Source: Rhodobacteraceae bacterium LNNU 3342 (GTDB lineage: Bacteria > Pseudomonadota > Alphaproteobacteria > Rhodobacterales > Rhodobacteraceae). Taken from it: DNA of 32,322 nt. Positions 1 to 7,929 of this stretch are shown piece by piece. The notes under the pieces are model-generated. The model did no database searches, was not told where the DNA came from, and was given only the letters and a program-made list of their open reading frames with translations. The stretch covers positions 1-32,322 of the forward strand of contig VUAW01000027.1 in the NCBI GenBank assembly GCA_008711135.1, read 5' to 3'. Numbering within the stretch: position 1 is the first letter of the stretch; each line of letters opens with the position of its first letter. The position numbers and the translations under genes are program-made.

Positions 1-174
1 CCCGCGAGTTCATCGCTGCTCAAACCGCAACCGCCTGAGTGTCCGGTGAAATGGGGGCAAGACCAGCCAGTCCGCCACGCACGCGGTGATTCTGAAAGCT
101 CTTGGAGCGATGCGCTGGCTTCAGGCCCGACGAGACGGGTACATTGGGGAGCGGCGTCGGGAACGGAGAGGTGG

Positions 175-1029
175 ATGCTCGAGGTAATGCGAGATGTCGT
201 TGAGGCTTGGCGCAACAGGATAACCAACCCTGTTGCTGGGGCAGTCGCTCTTGCGTTTGCAGGCTGGAACTGGAAGCCCCTCGGCTATTTATTGTTTAGC
301 GGCATGGATATAGATGTGCGTTATGCCTATTTCGATGCCAACACGTCATATTTGACGTTTGCCATCTATCCAATACTCTCCGGCCTCCTTCTGGCGATTG
401 TGCTGCCATGGATGAAACTCGCGGGAAACTGGTTTGCGCGGGTGCCACATGAAAAGATCCGGGAACAGCAAGATATGGCAACGCATGCTCAACGCATTCG
501 GAGGCTGGGTCATGAAATAGAACAAACACAAGAAAGACAGGAGCTTGAGAAGGAGATTCTCAAGCTCACCACGCCAGAGATGCAGGTTCTGGCCAAGGAA
601 AGCGCAATCAATGCGGAACAAACACAGAGACGACAGGAGCTAGAACAGGAGGGTCAGGACAGGGCTGTCCCGTCTACAGCGATCGCCTCTACAGACCGCC
701 CCACGGGCCTCTCTCCTAAAGACATCGCTCCTGTCATCATCGCTTATTTGCTGCGCCCCGGAGATAAGGGCATCTTGCAGTTCGGAATTGAGATGGGACC
801 GTTTAGGGCCGGCTTCGGGAACGGCTCATGGCATCTTACAACTGATACAGGCGGTCTGGAGGATGAGGTTGGTTCTGGTCCCATATATGCTGGGGAAGAT
901 GGCAGTTCCTCGCTCCGCCGCTTAATAGACCAAGGCCTGGTTGATGAGATTGGGAACGGGATATTCTCGATCACCGACATGGGGAGAAGAGTTTGGAGGT
1001 ATCTATGCGACAACGGAATGGGCGACTAA
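175..1029 (+). CDS. Membrane-anchored coiled-coil protein of unknown function
   Basis: I do not recognise this protein. From the ATG at 175 it has 284 residues. Two hydrophobic stretches lie in the first 90 residues (AGAVALAFAGW and ILSGLLLAIVLPWM). A charged, Gln/Glu/Arg-rich coiled coil with two similar EQTQ(E/R)RQELE blocks follows, then a C-terminal domain rich in Gly whose last 40 residues look winged-helix-like. GGAGAGG sits just before the 175 ATG. An ATG at 187 overlaps the stop of another open frame (TAATG) and is an alternative. A GTG at 46 would add 43 unconvincing residues. Base composition is visibly lower in GC than its neighbours. It lies between the late genes and the unseen left attachment site, where prophages often carry accessory genes such as exclusion or defence factors. 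That role is only a guess. Confidence 0.6.
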   Translation: MLEVMRDVVEAWRNRITNPVAGAVALAFAGWNWKPLGYLLFSGMDIDVRYAYFDANTSYLTFAIYPILSGLLLAIVLPWMKLAGNWFARVPHEKIREQQDMATHAQRIRRLGHEIEQTQERQELEKEILKLTTPEMQVLAKESAINAEQTQRRQELEQEGQDRAVPSTAIASTDRPTGLSPKDIAPVIIAYLLRPGDKGILQFGIEMGPFRAGFGNGSWHLTTDTGGLEDEVGSGPIYAGEDGSSSLRRLIDQGLVDEIGNGIFSITDMGRRVWRYLCDNGMGD

Positions 1030-1151
1030 GCATTGCTTGACCATCCGGATGCTGCGGGAGTAGCCCCTCGGATCAGGGCAGAACTAACGGTCCCTCGCCG
1101 ATGATCGCCATGCCCAAGCTGAACATGGCGAACAGGATGAACGCGATCAGG

Positions 1152-2135
1152 TCATCCATCGGCCAGCGCATCTAGCAGATCGGCAGCACGGCGCAGGGTA
1201 GCGGCCAGCTCACGCGACAGCGCGGCGCGGTCGGTAGCGGGCGTTTCCCCGACGGGCGGCTGCTCTGCGGGCTGCTCCGGTTCCGGGGCTTCCGGTTGTT
1301 CCGGCTCGACCGGATTAATGGGCGCCCCCGTGTCGTCCTCTTCGGGGTTCTCCGGAGCGGGAATAGGCTCGTAGGCTTCCTTCGCCGGAACTTCCTTCAC
1401 CTTGGACCACGGAGAGTTCTGTTCGTGCGCAGAAACGAACTGGACGTTATAGCCGTCCTTGAGGAACGGGTTCGCGTCCGTGTCGAACAGGTGTTCCTCA
1501 CCCACCACGGCCGGCACGGTGATAGCCGCCCGGTTCGCACCGTCGCGGCTCAGGGTTACGTGGGTGATCGGCGGGTTGACCTGCGGCACGTTCAGCAGCT
1601 TGAACACCAGGTGCCGGTCGTCGCCCTTGGCCACCAGCAGCCAGTCGGCTTCTGCCGGGCGTGGCGCGCGCTCCGATTGCGGCGCGGGCTTGGCAGCCTC
1701 GACCACGGAGAACTCCGCCACCGACTTGTGCAGCGTTTCCAGCAGGTAGGGCCGATCCAGCAGGACCACCTGCCCCCCCGCCGGCAGCTTCACGGTCAGG
1801 TTGGGCCCGTCGACCGCTGACGCAGCGCGCAGGGCTTCCGGGCTCGCAAACGCCTTGCCGAAGTCGATCACGTCGCCATCCTTCGGCTCGAAGCCGTGCA
1901 GCACGGTCAGGTGCTTCGGCCCCGGGATAAGCACGTCAGCCCCGGCGCCGCTCGATACGACCGTCTCGCCCGCTCCTTCGGTGCGGATGGTGTCGCGGCC
2001 GTAGCCGCTGGTCACGACGTTAAAGGGACCGTTGGCGAGGATGTCGCTGCCCCCGTCGCCGGAGAACAGGTAATTGTCGTTACCCGGGCCGCCGATCAGC
2101 TTGCTTGCCTGATGCCCGCCGTAGAGCCATTCCAC
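1152..2135 (-). pseudogene. RTX/calcium-binding C-terminal half of a GH5-RTX protein (separated by frameshift)
   Basis: The frame opens with four degenerate RTX-type nonapeptides (IGGPGNDNY, SGDGGSDIL, SGYGRDTIR, SGAGADVLI), which in the family bind calcium in a parallel beta-roll. The post-repeat motif DGDVIDFGKAF follows, then a beta-rich region (about residues 165-255), a Pro/Glu-rich linker and a terminal helix. The only start is a GTG at 2135 with no ribosome site. Adding one base to the five-G run at 2137-2141 joins this frame smoothly to the GH5 frame upstream, giving a protein of about 740 residues. It is therefore probably the detached C-terminal half of a secreted or tail-associated glycanase and not an independent gene. 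A programmed -1 shift is possible. Confidence 0.75.
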
Positions 2136-3373
2136 GCCCCCGGCTCGGCCTTCAGCGTCGCTGGCACGTCAAGCGGCGCGAACTCGATGTTGACCCGCTT
2201 CGTAGGGTTGGACGATCTGACCTCGACCGCCTCATAAGCGATGCGGGAGCCAGCCGTGTCGTCCGGATAGGACAGCCACCAAAGCAGCAGCAGCGCGGTC
2301 ATCGAGTTCGGGTAGTTGTTCCGGACGTCGCCCGTGTGGGTGATGACCATCGGCCGCGAACGCGCCCAGTTCGGCCCAGGCCACCAGCAGGTCGAATAGT
2401 CCTGATGCGCCAGCCAGTCGAAGAACCTCGGGAATTCAAAGGTTTTCTTGGCTTCCCGGCCGCGGTTCCGCCAATCGTTTGCGTCGAAGTTGTTGGCGTT
2501 GATTTCTGTGGTCCAGACGCGGTGCTTTTCGTTGACCACCGAACCGAGGCGACGGTTGAATTCCCCGATCATCTCGTCGCGGGTTTCGACTGATCCGAAC
2601 CAGTCGGGATAGAAGTGCAAGCCGTAAGCGATGCGGTCGCCCAGCCGGTCTTGCAGAACCTTCAGCGGGGTACGCCCGCCGAATGCCTCAAGCGGCGTGT
2701 CATCCAGCCGGTCGAGCCAGCCTTGGAATTTCCAGCCGGGCACCAGCACCGTGAGGTGTCCATAGCCGCGCTTCTCAAGGATGTCGATCAGGCGAAGAAG
2801 GTGGCGGGTGAAGATTTCCTTGAAGACCGGCAGCGCCCGATGCTTCGGGATTTCGCAGGTCGCCGCCGCGTGGTCGTAGCCGTCAGGTTCATTGATCAGC
2901 TCGAACCCGTGGATCTTGAGGTTGGGCCGCTTGTCCAGCCAGTCACAGAGGCGCTCAAAGCTTTGGGCTTGGAAGTCCGACACCTTGTCGAACACCTTGC
3001 GCCAACCCTCGATCGTGGTGGCGCCGCCGACCGATGTGGACTGCGGCCTCTGGGCGTGCCCGTCCATGTTGACCAGGAGGACGCCGTGGCCCAGCTCCTC
3101 CATCACGTCGAACATCTCCTCCATGTCCTTCGGCATCCGACCCTGCTTGTCGAACTGCAGGTAGTTGAACGGCATCCGCAGGCCGTCTTTCAGGCCGATC
3201 CGGTTCACCATCGCCATGTAATGCTGACGCGAGGTGGCGTGCTTGTTCGCGATGACCATCGGATAAGCATCCGGATGCATGTGGTGCCACATCAGGGCCT
3301 CGGGATCGCCCTTGTAGTCCTTCGAAGATCGCTGCGAATAGACCTGGAGGTTGAGCAAGCGTTGCGGGCGCAT
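2096..3373 (-). CDS. Glycoside hydrolase family 5-like glycanase (N-terminal part of GH5-RTX protein)
   Basis: This 425-residue frame has the layout of a GH5/cellulase-type TIM barrel. The acid/base motif INEPDGY is at residues 160-166 (Glu162), the GH5-like HFYPDW at 252-257, and the nucleophile candidate WTTEIN has Glu289. It should hydrolyse a beta-linked polysaccharide; the substrate cannot be read from the sequence. No N-terminal signal peptide is seen. The start follows an AAAGGAAA ribosome site. It is the last gene of the leftward late region, after the lysis cassette, with an intrinsic terminator ending about 20 bases before the ATG. The last 11 residues are out of frame with the expected RTX continuation, so the C-terminus shown is probably a frameshift product. 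A phage depolymerase or a virion-associated glycanase is the likely role. Confidence 0.75.
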   Translation of the reverse strand: MRPQRLLNLQVYSQRSSKDYKGDPEALMWHHMHPDAYPMVIANKHATSRQHYMAMVNRIGLKDGLRMPFNYLQFDKQGRMPKDMEEMFDVMEELGHGVLLVNMDGHAQRPQSTSVGGATTIEGWRKVFDKVSDFQAQSFERLCDWLDKRPNLKIHGFELINEPDGYDHAAATCEIPKHRALPVFKEIFTRHLLRLIDILEKRGYGHLTVLVPGWKFQGWLDRLDDTPLEAFGGRTPLKVLQDRLGDRIAYGLHFYPDWFGSVETRDEMIGEFNRRLGSVVNEKHRVWTTEINANNFDANDWRNRGREAKKTFEFPRFFDWLAHQDYSTCWWPGPNWARSRPMVITHTGDVRNNYPNSMTALLLLWWLSYPDDTAGSRIAYEAVEVRSSNPTKRVNIEFAPLDVPATLKAEPGAWNGSTAGIRQAS

Positions 3374-3394
3374 GGCATTTCCTTTCTGGAAACG

Positions 3395-3420
3395 AAAAAA
3401 GGCCCGCCGAAGCGAGCCTT
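3395..3420 (-). terminator. Intrinsic terminator with UUCG tetraloop upstream of GH5 gene
   Basis: Read on the minus strand, a 9-bp stem with one G-U pair (AAGGCTCGC / GCGGGCCTT) closes a TTCG loop and runs into six Ts. It separates the o-spanin gene from the GH5 gene. A near copy lies at 4641-4665. Confidence 0.85.
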
Positions 3421-3440
3421 GCGTGTGGATGTTGATGTGA

Positions 3441-3653
3441 TCACGGGCAGACGGCGTGGAACACGTCCAGGAACCGGGCGCCTGCCTCTCGCGTCTCGTA
3501 GGTGTCCTGCCGGGAATACGTCGGCAGGTCGCGCCGCAGCTCGCGGCAGAGCGTATCAGTCGCCCCGATAGGCGCCGTGCTTTGACAGGCGGTCATCGAC
3601 ATCGCCGCCAACAGCGCGAGCAGCGTCAGCCTTCTCCTGGATGGTGCGCGCAT
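3441..3653 (-). CDS. o-spanin-like lipoprotein (Rz1 type)
   Basis: The 70-residue protein has a basic N-terminus, a hydrophobic stretch (LTLLALLAAM) and a lipobox ending MTAC at Cys23, so it should be an outer-membrane lipoprotein. The mature part is about 48 residues with two more cysteines. The start lies inside the i-spanin gene in another frame and the two overlap by about 98 bases, which is the classical Rz/Rz1 arrangement. In that system the lipoprotein pairs with the inner-membrane i-spanin across the periplasm and fuses the membranes at the last step of lysis. An ATG three codons earlier (3662) is an alternative start. It is not proline-rich as lambda Rz1 is, so the assignment rests on the lipobox and the overlap. 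Confidence 0.7.
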   Translation of the reverse strand: MRAPSRRRLTLLALLAAMSMTACQSTAPIGATDTLCRELRRDLPTYSRQDTYETREAGARFLDVFHAVCP

Positions 3654-3777
3654 GTTTTGCATCCTTGATGATGGCGTCGCGCTCGGCATCACGCCGTCCA
3701 GAGTGACGCAGGGAAACAGCCGCGGCAAGCCCGACAAGCAGGCCGCCGATCGGCACGATGAGCCAGAGCCAGTCCAT
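3556..3777 (-). CDS. i-spanin-like inner-membrane protein (Rz type)
   Basis: The 73-residue protein has one N-terminal membrane helix (WLWLIVPIGGLLVGLAAAV) followed by a charged, helical periplasmic part with the pattern of a short coiled coil. The ATG overlaps the holin stop (ATGA), so the two are translationally coupled, and the o-spanin-like gene begins inside it. Size is short compared with lambda Rz (about 150 residues) but usual for small-phage i-spanins. It should act after the endolysin, linking inner and outer membranes. The family is called from topology and gene order, not from sequence identity. Confidence 0.65.
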   Translation of the reverse strand: MDWLWLIVPIGGLLVGLAAAVSLRHSGRRDAERDAIIKDAKHARTIQEKADAARAVGGDVDDRLSKHGAYRGD

Positions 3778-4049
3778 CACCGCGCCCTCGGGTCGAGCGT
3801 GTACGGACGTGCCGCCCCGGCGCGTTGGTATGCCACCCACAGGGCGAAGAACGGGGATGCAGCCCGCATGCCTTCGGAGATCTGCTCTGCGCTCCACGGC
3901 AAGATCAGCGCCAGCACGGCAGCAAAGGGGCCTGCCGTCTCCGCGTTGGTGCCGAGCATGATCATGAAGTCGAGCAGCGTCAGCAGGGCGGGAAGGATAC
4001 CCAGCCAGAAGCTGTACGTCCACGCGATCCAGATGGGCTTTCGTTCCAT
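3777..4049 (-). CDS. Holin-like small membrane protein
   Basis: The protein has 90 residues with two hydrophobic segments (about 10-32 and 42-52) and a basic, Pro/Arg-containing C-terminus. It starts one base after the endolysin stop and its own stop overlaps the i-spanin start. Holins form the inner-membrane holes that set lysis time. Size, topology and position between endolysin and spanins fit. Holin sequences are too diverse for recognition by motif, so this is assigned by context. Confidence 0.65.
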   Translation of the reverse strand: MERKPIWIAWTYSFWLGILPALLTLLDFMIMLGTNAETAGPFAAVLALILPWSAEQISEGMRAASPFFALWVAYQRAGAARPYTLDPRAR

Positions 4050-4050
4050 G

Positions 4051-4623
4051 TCAGCCTCCGAAGACGAAATAGAGGACGGCGCCGATGACAGCAGCGGCCA
4101 CCAGCGCGGCGGCGGGCGCGGCGTTCTTGGCTGGCGCGGCAGGGGTGTCGGGGGCGGGCGCCTGCGGGCGCGCGGCGACTGGCATCAGGAACAGCCCACG
4201 CTCCTCGGCGCGCCGGTTCTCCAGTCCCTTCAGCACCTTGCCCCCGGCCATCCGCCATACCGAGAACTGGTCAGCCGCGCCCTGCCGATCGCCGGCGTTC
4301 AGCTTGCGCAGGAGCGTGGACTTCTCGAACGCGCCCGGCCCGATGTTGTAGGCCAGCGACACCAGTGCTCCGAACTCGTTCTCATTGACCGGCACCTTGA
4401 TCATCGGCCGGATCTGGTCGGCGAACTTTTCGACCGCACGCATGAGGTAGATTTCCGCCTCTGCCTCGGTGATGGTCATGCCCGGCTTCGGGTCGATGCC
4501 CACGCCTGCCGCCGCCGTGGTGCCGTAGCCGATGGTGAGGATGCCGACCGGATCGCGGTAGGCAGTGGCCCGGAAGCCTTCCCACTTCTTGATCAGGTCG
4601 ATGGCTCGCTGATTGACTTCCAT
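4051..4623 (-). CDS. Phage endolysin, T4-type lysozyme (GH24) with C-terminal membrane segment
   Basis: The 190-residue protein carries the T4-lysozyme catalytic triad with exact family spacing: Glu15 (KKWEGF), Asp24 (YRDPVG) and Thr30 (ILTIGYGTT). It cleaves the N-acetylmuramic acid to N-acetylglucosamine bond of peptidoglycan. The lysozyme domain ends near residue 150. An Ala/Pro linker follows and then a hydrophobic C-terminal segment (AAVIGAVLYFVFGG) that can span the membrane. No N-terminal signal or SAR segment is seen. The ATG at 4623 follows AGGGG with good spacing; an open frame extends upstream to 4716 but reads through the terminator and is not needed. It heads the lysis cassette. 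Confidence 0.92.
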   Translation of the reverse strand: MEVNQRAIDLIKKWEGFRATAYRDPVGILTIGYGTTAAAGVGIDPKPGMTITEAEAEIYLMRAVEKFADQIRPMIKVPVNENEFGALVSLAYNIGPGAFEKSTLLRKLNAGDRQGAADQFSVWRMAGGKVLKGLENRRAEERGLFLMPVAARPQAPAPDTPAAPAKNAAPAAALVAAAVIGAVLYFVFGG

Positions 4624-4640
4624 GGGATACCCCTGAAATG

Positions 4641-4665
4641 AAAAAGGCCCGCCGAAGCGAACCTT
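4641..4665 (-). terminator. Intrinsic terminator with UUCG tetraloop upstream of endolysin
   Basis: On the minus strand AAGGTTCGC-TTCG-GCGGGCCTT is followed by TTT. It differs from the hairpin at 3395-3420 by one stem base. It ends about 18 bases before the endolysin ATG. Confidence 0.8.
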
Positions 4666-5026
4666 ATGTTGCGTTGCTGATGTGGTGGGTTCGCGGCGGA
4701 GGCGCAGGGCGTTCAAAACTACTCAATCGCCGGTTGTCGCATTGCGGGAAGAGACTACCCTTTATGCAGGTCGCGTCGGGACACACCGGGACACCACACC
4801 GCTGGCGCGACCGGAGGCGTCGTCCAATCGGCGTCTTGCAGCGGGTGGCGAAATTTCGGCGCCGCCCGTTGCGCATCACCCGGCGCAGCCTTCAGCTCAT
4901 CACCGCCGCGACGCCCACAGTCGAAACTGCGGCAGGCCCTCGAAAAGGCCGTGCGTGAGGGTCTCCCCGCTAGGCGGGCAAAGGAACAAAGCCCTGCACG
5001 TGCTGTTGGAGATGGGGAGGCTCAAC
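4666..5026. other. Intergenic stretch without a recognisable gene
   Basis: Open frames here lack good starts and resemble no family I know. One plus-strand frame near 4910-4980 (with KLRQALEKAV) reads like a piece of a real protein and could be a decayed remnant. A promoter for the plus-strand gene at 5027 should lie here, but I cannot point to a convincing one. Confidence 0.4.
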
Positions 5027-5305
5027 ATGCCGATATCCTATTTCCACTTGGACTACCCGTCAGACAGCCTCGAAGATACGGAAGGAACGGACTGCGCCGA
5101 TCTTGACGCAGCTCAGGTCGAGGCGAAGGCCGTCTTGCGCGAGATGGCGGCGGATCACCTGGCGGCCGGGCAGCTGTTTGAGCCGATCGGCATCTCCATC
5201 GCCGATGAGGCGGGCGACATTGCTGCCAGAGTTTCGGTGGCCGAGGCGGTGAATGAGGTTCTTCCAGAGGCCGGGCCGAGGCACACCGCTCCGGATGGCA
5301 GCTAA
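5027..5305 (+). CDS. Small DUF6894-like protein
   Basis: The protein has 92 residues and starts MPISYFHLDY, then has an acidic EDTEGTDCADLDAAQVEAKA block and an ADHLAAGQ segment. This resembles the short DUF6894 proteins of alphaproteobacteria (pattern YFHL, then D-E/T-G, then a Leu/Asp/Ala helix). Their function is unknown. GGGGAGG lies six bases before the ATG and settles the start. It is the only plus-strand gene inside the leftward late region, so it has its own transcript and is probably an accessory gene that came with or after the phage. The ten C-terminal residues are low-complexity. Confidence 0.7.
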   Translation: MPISYFHLDYPSDSLEDTEGTDCADLDAAQVEAKAVLREMAADHLAAGQLFEPIGISIADEAGDIAARVSVAEAVNEVLPEAGPRHTAPDGS

Positions 5306-5345
5306 TCCGACCCGACTGGTCCGCCCTTTTTCGACCTGCGTGGGT

Positions 5346-5654
5346 CTACTGCGGGCGCCGCCAAAGCGCCTGGCACAGATCGCGCATGTCGCGCTGCGTC
5401 TCGTCCATGTTGCGGTTCATGTCCCGCAGCGTCTCGGTGTTGCGCTTGATGGCCTCCGTCTGATCCTTGATGCTGCGAACCAGTTCATCCGCCTTGCGGT
5501 TGTCGATCACGGCGCCAAGAACCTGCATCGTCTCGTCCTTCGGCTTATCTGCCGCCTTCTTCCCGCCTCGTAACCCCAGCGCCGACAACAACCCGACGAC
5601 GACGATCAGCAGCCCGTTAGCGAAAGCCTCCCAGTTCACTGCCGCCCAATTCAC
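5346..5654 (-). CDS. Small phage membrane protein with coiled-coil tail
   Basis: The 102-residue protein starts at a GTG that overlaps the stop of the preceding membrane protein (GTGA). It has one membrane segment (GLLIVVVGLLSALGL) after an N-terminal stretch NWAAVNWEAFAN, then a basic patch and a long charged helix (IDNRKADELVRSIKDQ onward), probably a coiled coil. I do not recognise a named family. A spanin-, holin- or antiholin-like role is possible because it sits just upstream of the lysis cassette in the late transcript, but this is context only. The longer open frame upstream (to 6041) is a shadow of the neighbouring gene. Confidence 0.65.
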   Translation of the reverse strand: MNWAAVNWEAFANGLLIVVVGLLSALGLRGGKKAADKPKDETMQVLGAVIDNRKADELVRSIKDQTEAIKRNTETLRDMNRNMDETQRDMRDLCQALWRRPQ

Positions 5655-6103
5655 CTGTCCCGCCCCTTCCCGATATCGACCCACGCGCGATAAATGTTGG
5701 CAAGCTCCAACAGCAGTAGCGTCGAGTAGACTGAGGGCCCCGACCACGCGCCTCCCGAGAACGCAGCAGCCATGAGAAAGCCAAGGCAGTACTGCGACCA
5801 GAACATCGCCCCTGCAACTGAGGCCCCTGCCCGCAGATGCGGCGAGAACCGGAAGCCTTCGAACGTGCCGTTCACCACCAGCGCGGCCAGTCTCAGCACG
5901 CCACACAGCAGCACCAATGCGGCCCATGTGCCTTCGTCGGCCCAGCTCTCCAGCATCTCGAATGACACCGACGTGGTGAACATGTCCGGCTGCTTGAGCA
6001 GCGCCACACCCATGCTGATGCTGGCATAGGCCATGATCCATTCGGATACGCGCACCGGCAGGTGGTTAAAGATGCCGGTGCTGATGCGACGGATTACGAT
6101 CAT
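5651..6103 (-). CDS. Phage-associated polytopic membrane protein, unknown function
   Basis: This protein has 150 residues and three to four hydrophobic segments (around ALVLLCGVLRLAALVV, AGAMFWSQYCLGFLMAAAF and YSTLLLLELANIY). The ATG at 6103 overlaps the stop of a 34-codon frame (ATGA), which supports this start. An AGGAGG 18 bases upstream could serve a TTG at 6115 instead. The downstream gene overlaps its stop by four bases. No family is recognised. It lies in the late transcript between the tailspike and the lysis genes. Confidence 0.65.
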   Translation of the reverse strand: MIVIRRISTGIFNHLPVRVSEWIMAYASISMGVALLKQPDMFTTSVSFEMLESWADEGTWAALVLLCGVLRLAALVVNGTFEGFRFSPHLRAGASVAGAMFWSQYCLGFLMAAAFSGGAWSGPSVYSTLLLLELANIYRAWVDIGKGRDR

Positions 6104-6204
6104 ACCGAGCCCCAAGGCCTGCCTCCTGTAGGTTCGTAGGCACACAGCGCCGCGATCACGGTGCTGAATATGCCGTGTCTTTCGATGAGGCCGGGGATGT
6201 CCAT
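6100..6204 (-). CDS. Very small phage protein (34 aa), hypothetical
   Basis: A 34-codon frame begins at an ATG three bases after the tailspike stop and ends in an ATGA overlap with the next membrane gene. The product starts MDIPGLIERHG, has a short hydrophobic stretch (IFSTVIAALCAY) and ends GGRPWGSV. The tight fit between two coding regions, with coupling on the downstream side, suggests that it is translated. It may serve mainly to couple translation. No function is known to me. Confidence 0.5.
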   Translation of the reverse strand: MDIPGLIERHGIFSTVIAALCAYEPTGGRPWGSV

Positions 6205-6207
6205 GGA

Positions 6208-7911
6208 TCAGCTAATGCGAAGTGCCGTGCAGGTCAGAGTGTCCGCCGCCTGTGTGAGGCCGCCAGAAACCGTGATCGGCCACTCGGCGCCGGGGGTGTA
6301 ACCCGCCGTGATGGATCGCACAAAGCTTTGCCCGGTTGATGTGACAAGCCTCAGAACAACGCGCAGTGAAGTTCCGGTGGTCGTTACCGTGCCATCCGCT
6401 ACCCACTCAAACTCGCCGGCTACCAGCGGGAAGTTGACTGTCGAGCTGCCCACCCTGAGTGTGATCCGCTTGCTGCCTGCCGTGCCGGAAGCGTTGCCGG
6501 TGGCCGTGAAGGTCACGGCGTCCCCACTACGGACAAGCTTGCGAGCGCGAACCGTGGCGGCTCTGAGTTCAATTGTTTCTGTGGTCCCTGTGGTCGCGGT
6601 TGTCGCGCTTGACCAGAGCGTCAGGGCGTCACGGTTGATGCTACTGGTTCCGCGCAGGATGACCGGCGTAACAACGGCGTCCGGCCCCCCGTTCCCCCAG
6701 AAGCGGTTGAAGTCCGCTTCGTCCTGCCGTTCCTCGATAACGGTTGTGCCAGCGAAGGCGCGGTTGTCGTAAACGTCGCAATGCGTGGTGGGGCCGAAGT
6801 CGCCCTTGTTCAGGTGAACCACCATCCGCTCCGTTCCCGCGGCTGCGGGGTTGACGCTCGCCAGAATGTTGTCGTGGACGCGACACTCGCGGCAGCCCTG
6901 CATCCTGACGACTGTGTTATAAGCGGTGTAGACCTGCATCGGGGTGCTGCCGTCCGCCAGAAGAGGCCCGTGATTGATGCTGACGTTGCCGTAGCACTCG
7001 ACGCCTGACACGTCATCCATCCGGACAACCTGCCACGCCTGCTCGCCCACGTTGTTGGCAATCACGCCGCCAGTGCCGCCCGCTCCACTCAGTCCGCTCA
7101 GGACCAGCATCTGCGGGGTATTGATGCCGCGGTTTCCGATCATCACAAGATTGCGCGGCTGGCGTTTGATAGCTCCACCCCAGTTACAGGCGCGGAACAC
7201 GTTGTCGACAACTGAGCAGGTCCACTCCGGCATCTCGCCGGACGGCAAACCGGAGCCATAGAACCCGCAGTCACGCCCCGCGACGAACTCGTTATCGCGC
7301 ACCGTGGTAGACTTGGCGCCACTGATGAAAAGCTGGCTGTCTCCGCCCGCCGTTTGCCAATGGTCCCCGCTGGTGAACGTCACTCCCTCAACCGTCACGC
7401 TGTCGAGGGCCGAGAAATATGCATCGCCGATCTGGACCCAGCCGAGGATGTAAAGACCGTCCGTCGTGGTTGAGGCACCCGGCCGGATGGGCGGATAGGC
7501 TGTGGAATTCGGGATAATGGTGCTGTTGGCTTGCAGCGTGCTGTCAATCACCCCGCCGCGCCAGACAATCGAAGGCCGCTTGCCCACGTTGTAAACGGAA
7601 AGCTCGGCCGTGTAGCGGAGAATGTCGTTGTCCAGCCCCTCGCCCGCCACAAAGCGGCAGTTCGGACCAGCAAAGAAATCCACGTCATTCAGGAGCCGCG
7701 CATAAGCTCCGCCCGCATCTGCTCCCGCATAGGCCACCAGATAAGTGCCGTCTGCGGACATCTCGCCGCCGTGTTCCATCCATCGGATCAGTGCCGCGGT
7801 GTCATCCGTGATCCCGTCGCCCACTGCCCCGAAATGCTCCGGCTGTGAAACCCCGGCCGGCGCCCACCCGCCGCCAAGGGAAGACCCGGCCGCGTGGCGC
7901 ACCACCGCCAC
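6208..7911 (-). pseudogene. Tailspike, right-handed beta-helix (pectate-lyase-like) part downstream of amber codon
   Basis: The frame contains FGAVGDGITDDTAAL, the hallmark of phage tailspikes of the pectate-lyase superfamily, followed by about 350 residues of beta-helix repeats rich in Asn and Gly (for example VVDNVF, MIGNRG, VIANNVG, VHDNIL). A C-terminal beta-sandwich-like region of about 140 Thr/Val/Ser-rich residues follows. Such spikes bind and often cleave host surface polysaccharide. It is in the same frame as the 99-residue coding region just upstream, separated by one TAG at 7930-7932 and six sense codons. The apparent start is a weak GTG without a ribosome site. I read it as the receptor-binding part of one 673-residue protein broken by a nonsense mutation, unless an amber suppressor is present. 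Confidence 0.75.
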
Positions 7912-7929
7912 CTCGCGCCCGTGGACCGT

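Noticed and set aside
50-187. Open frame with ALGAMRWLQARRDGYIGERRR before the first gene
   Set aside because: It might be the end of a phage gene from outside the window or from a shifted frame (its stop overlaps an ATG at 187), but there is no start and no known family. Noted only as a possible remnant.
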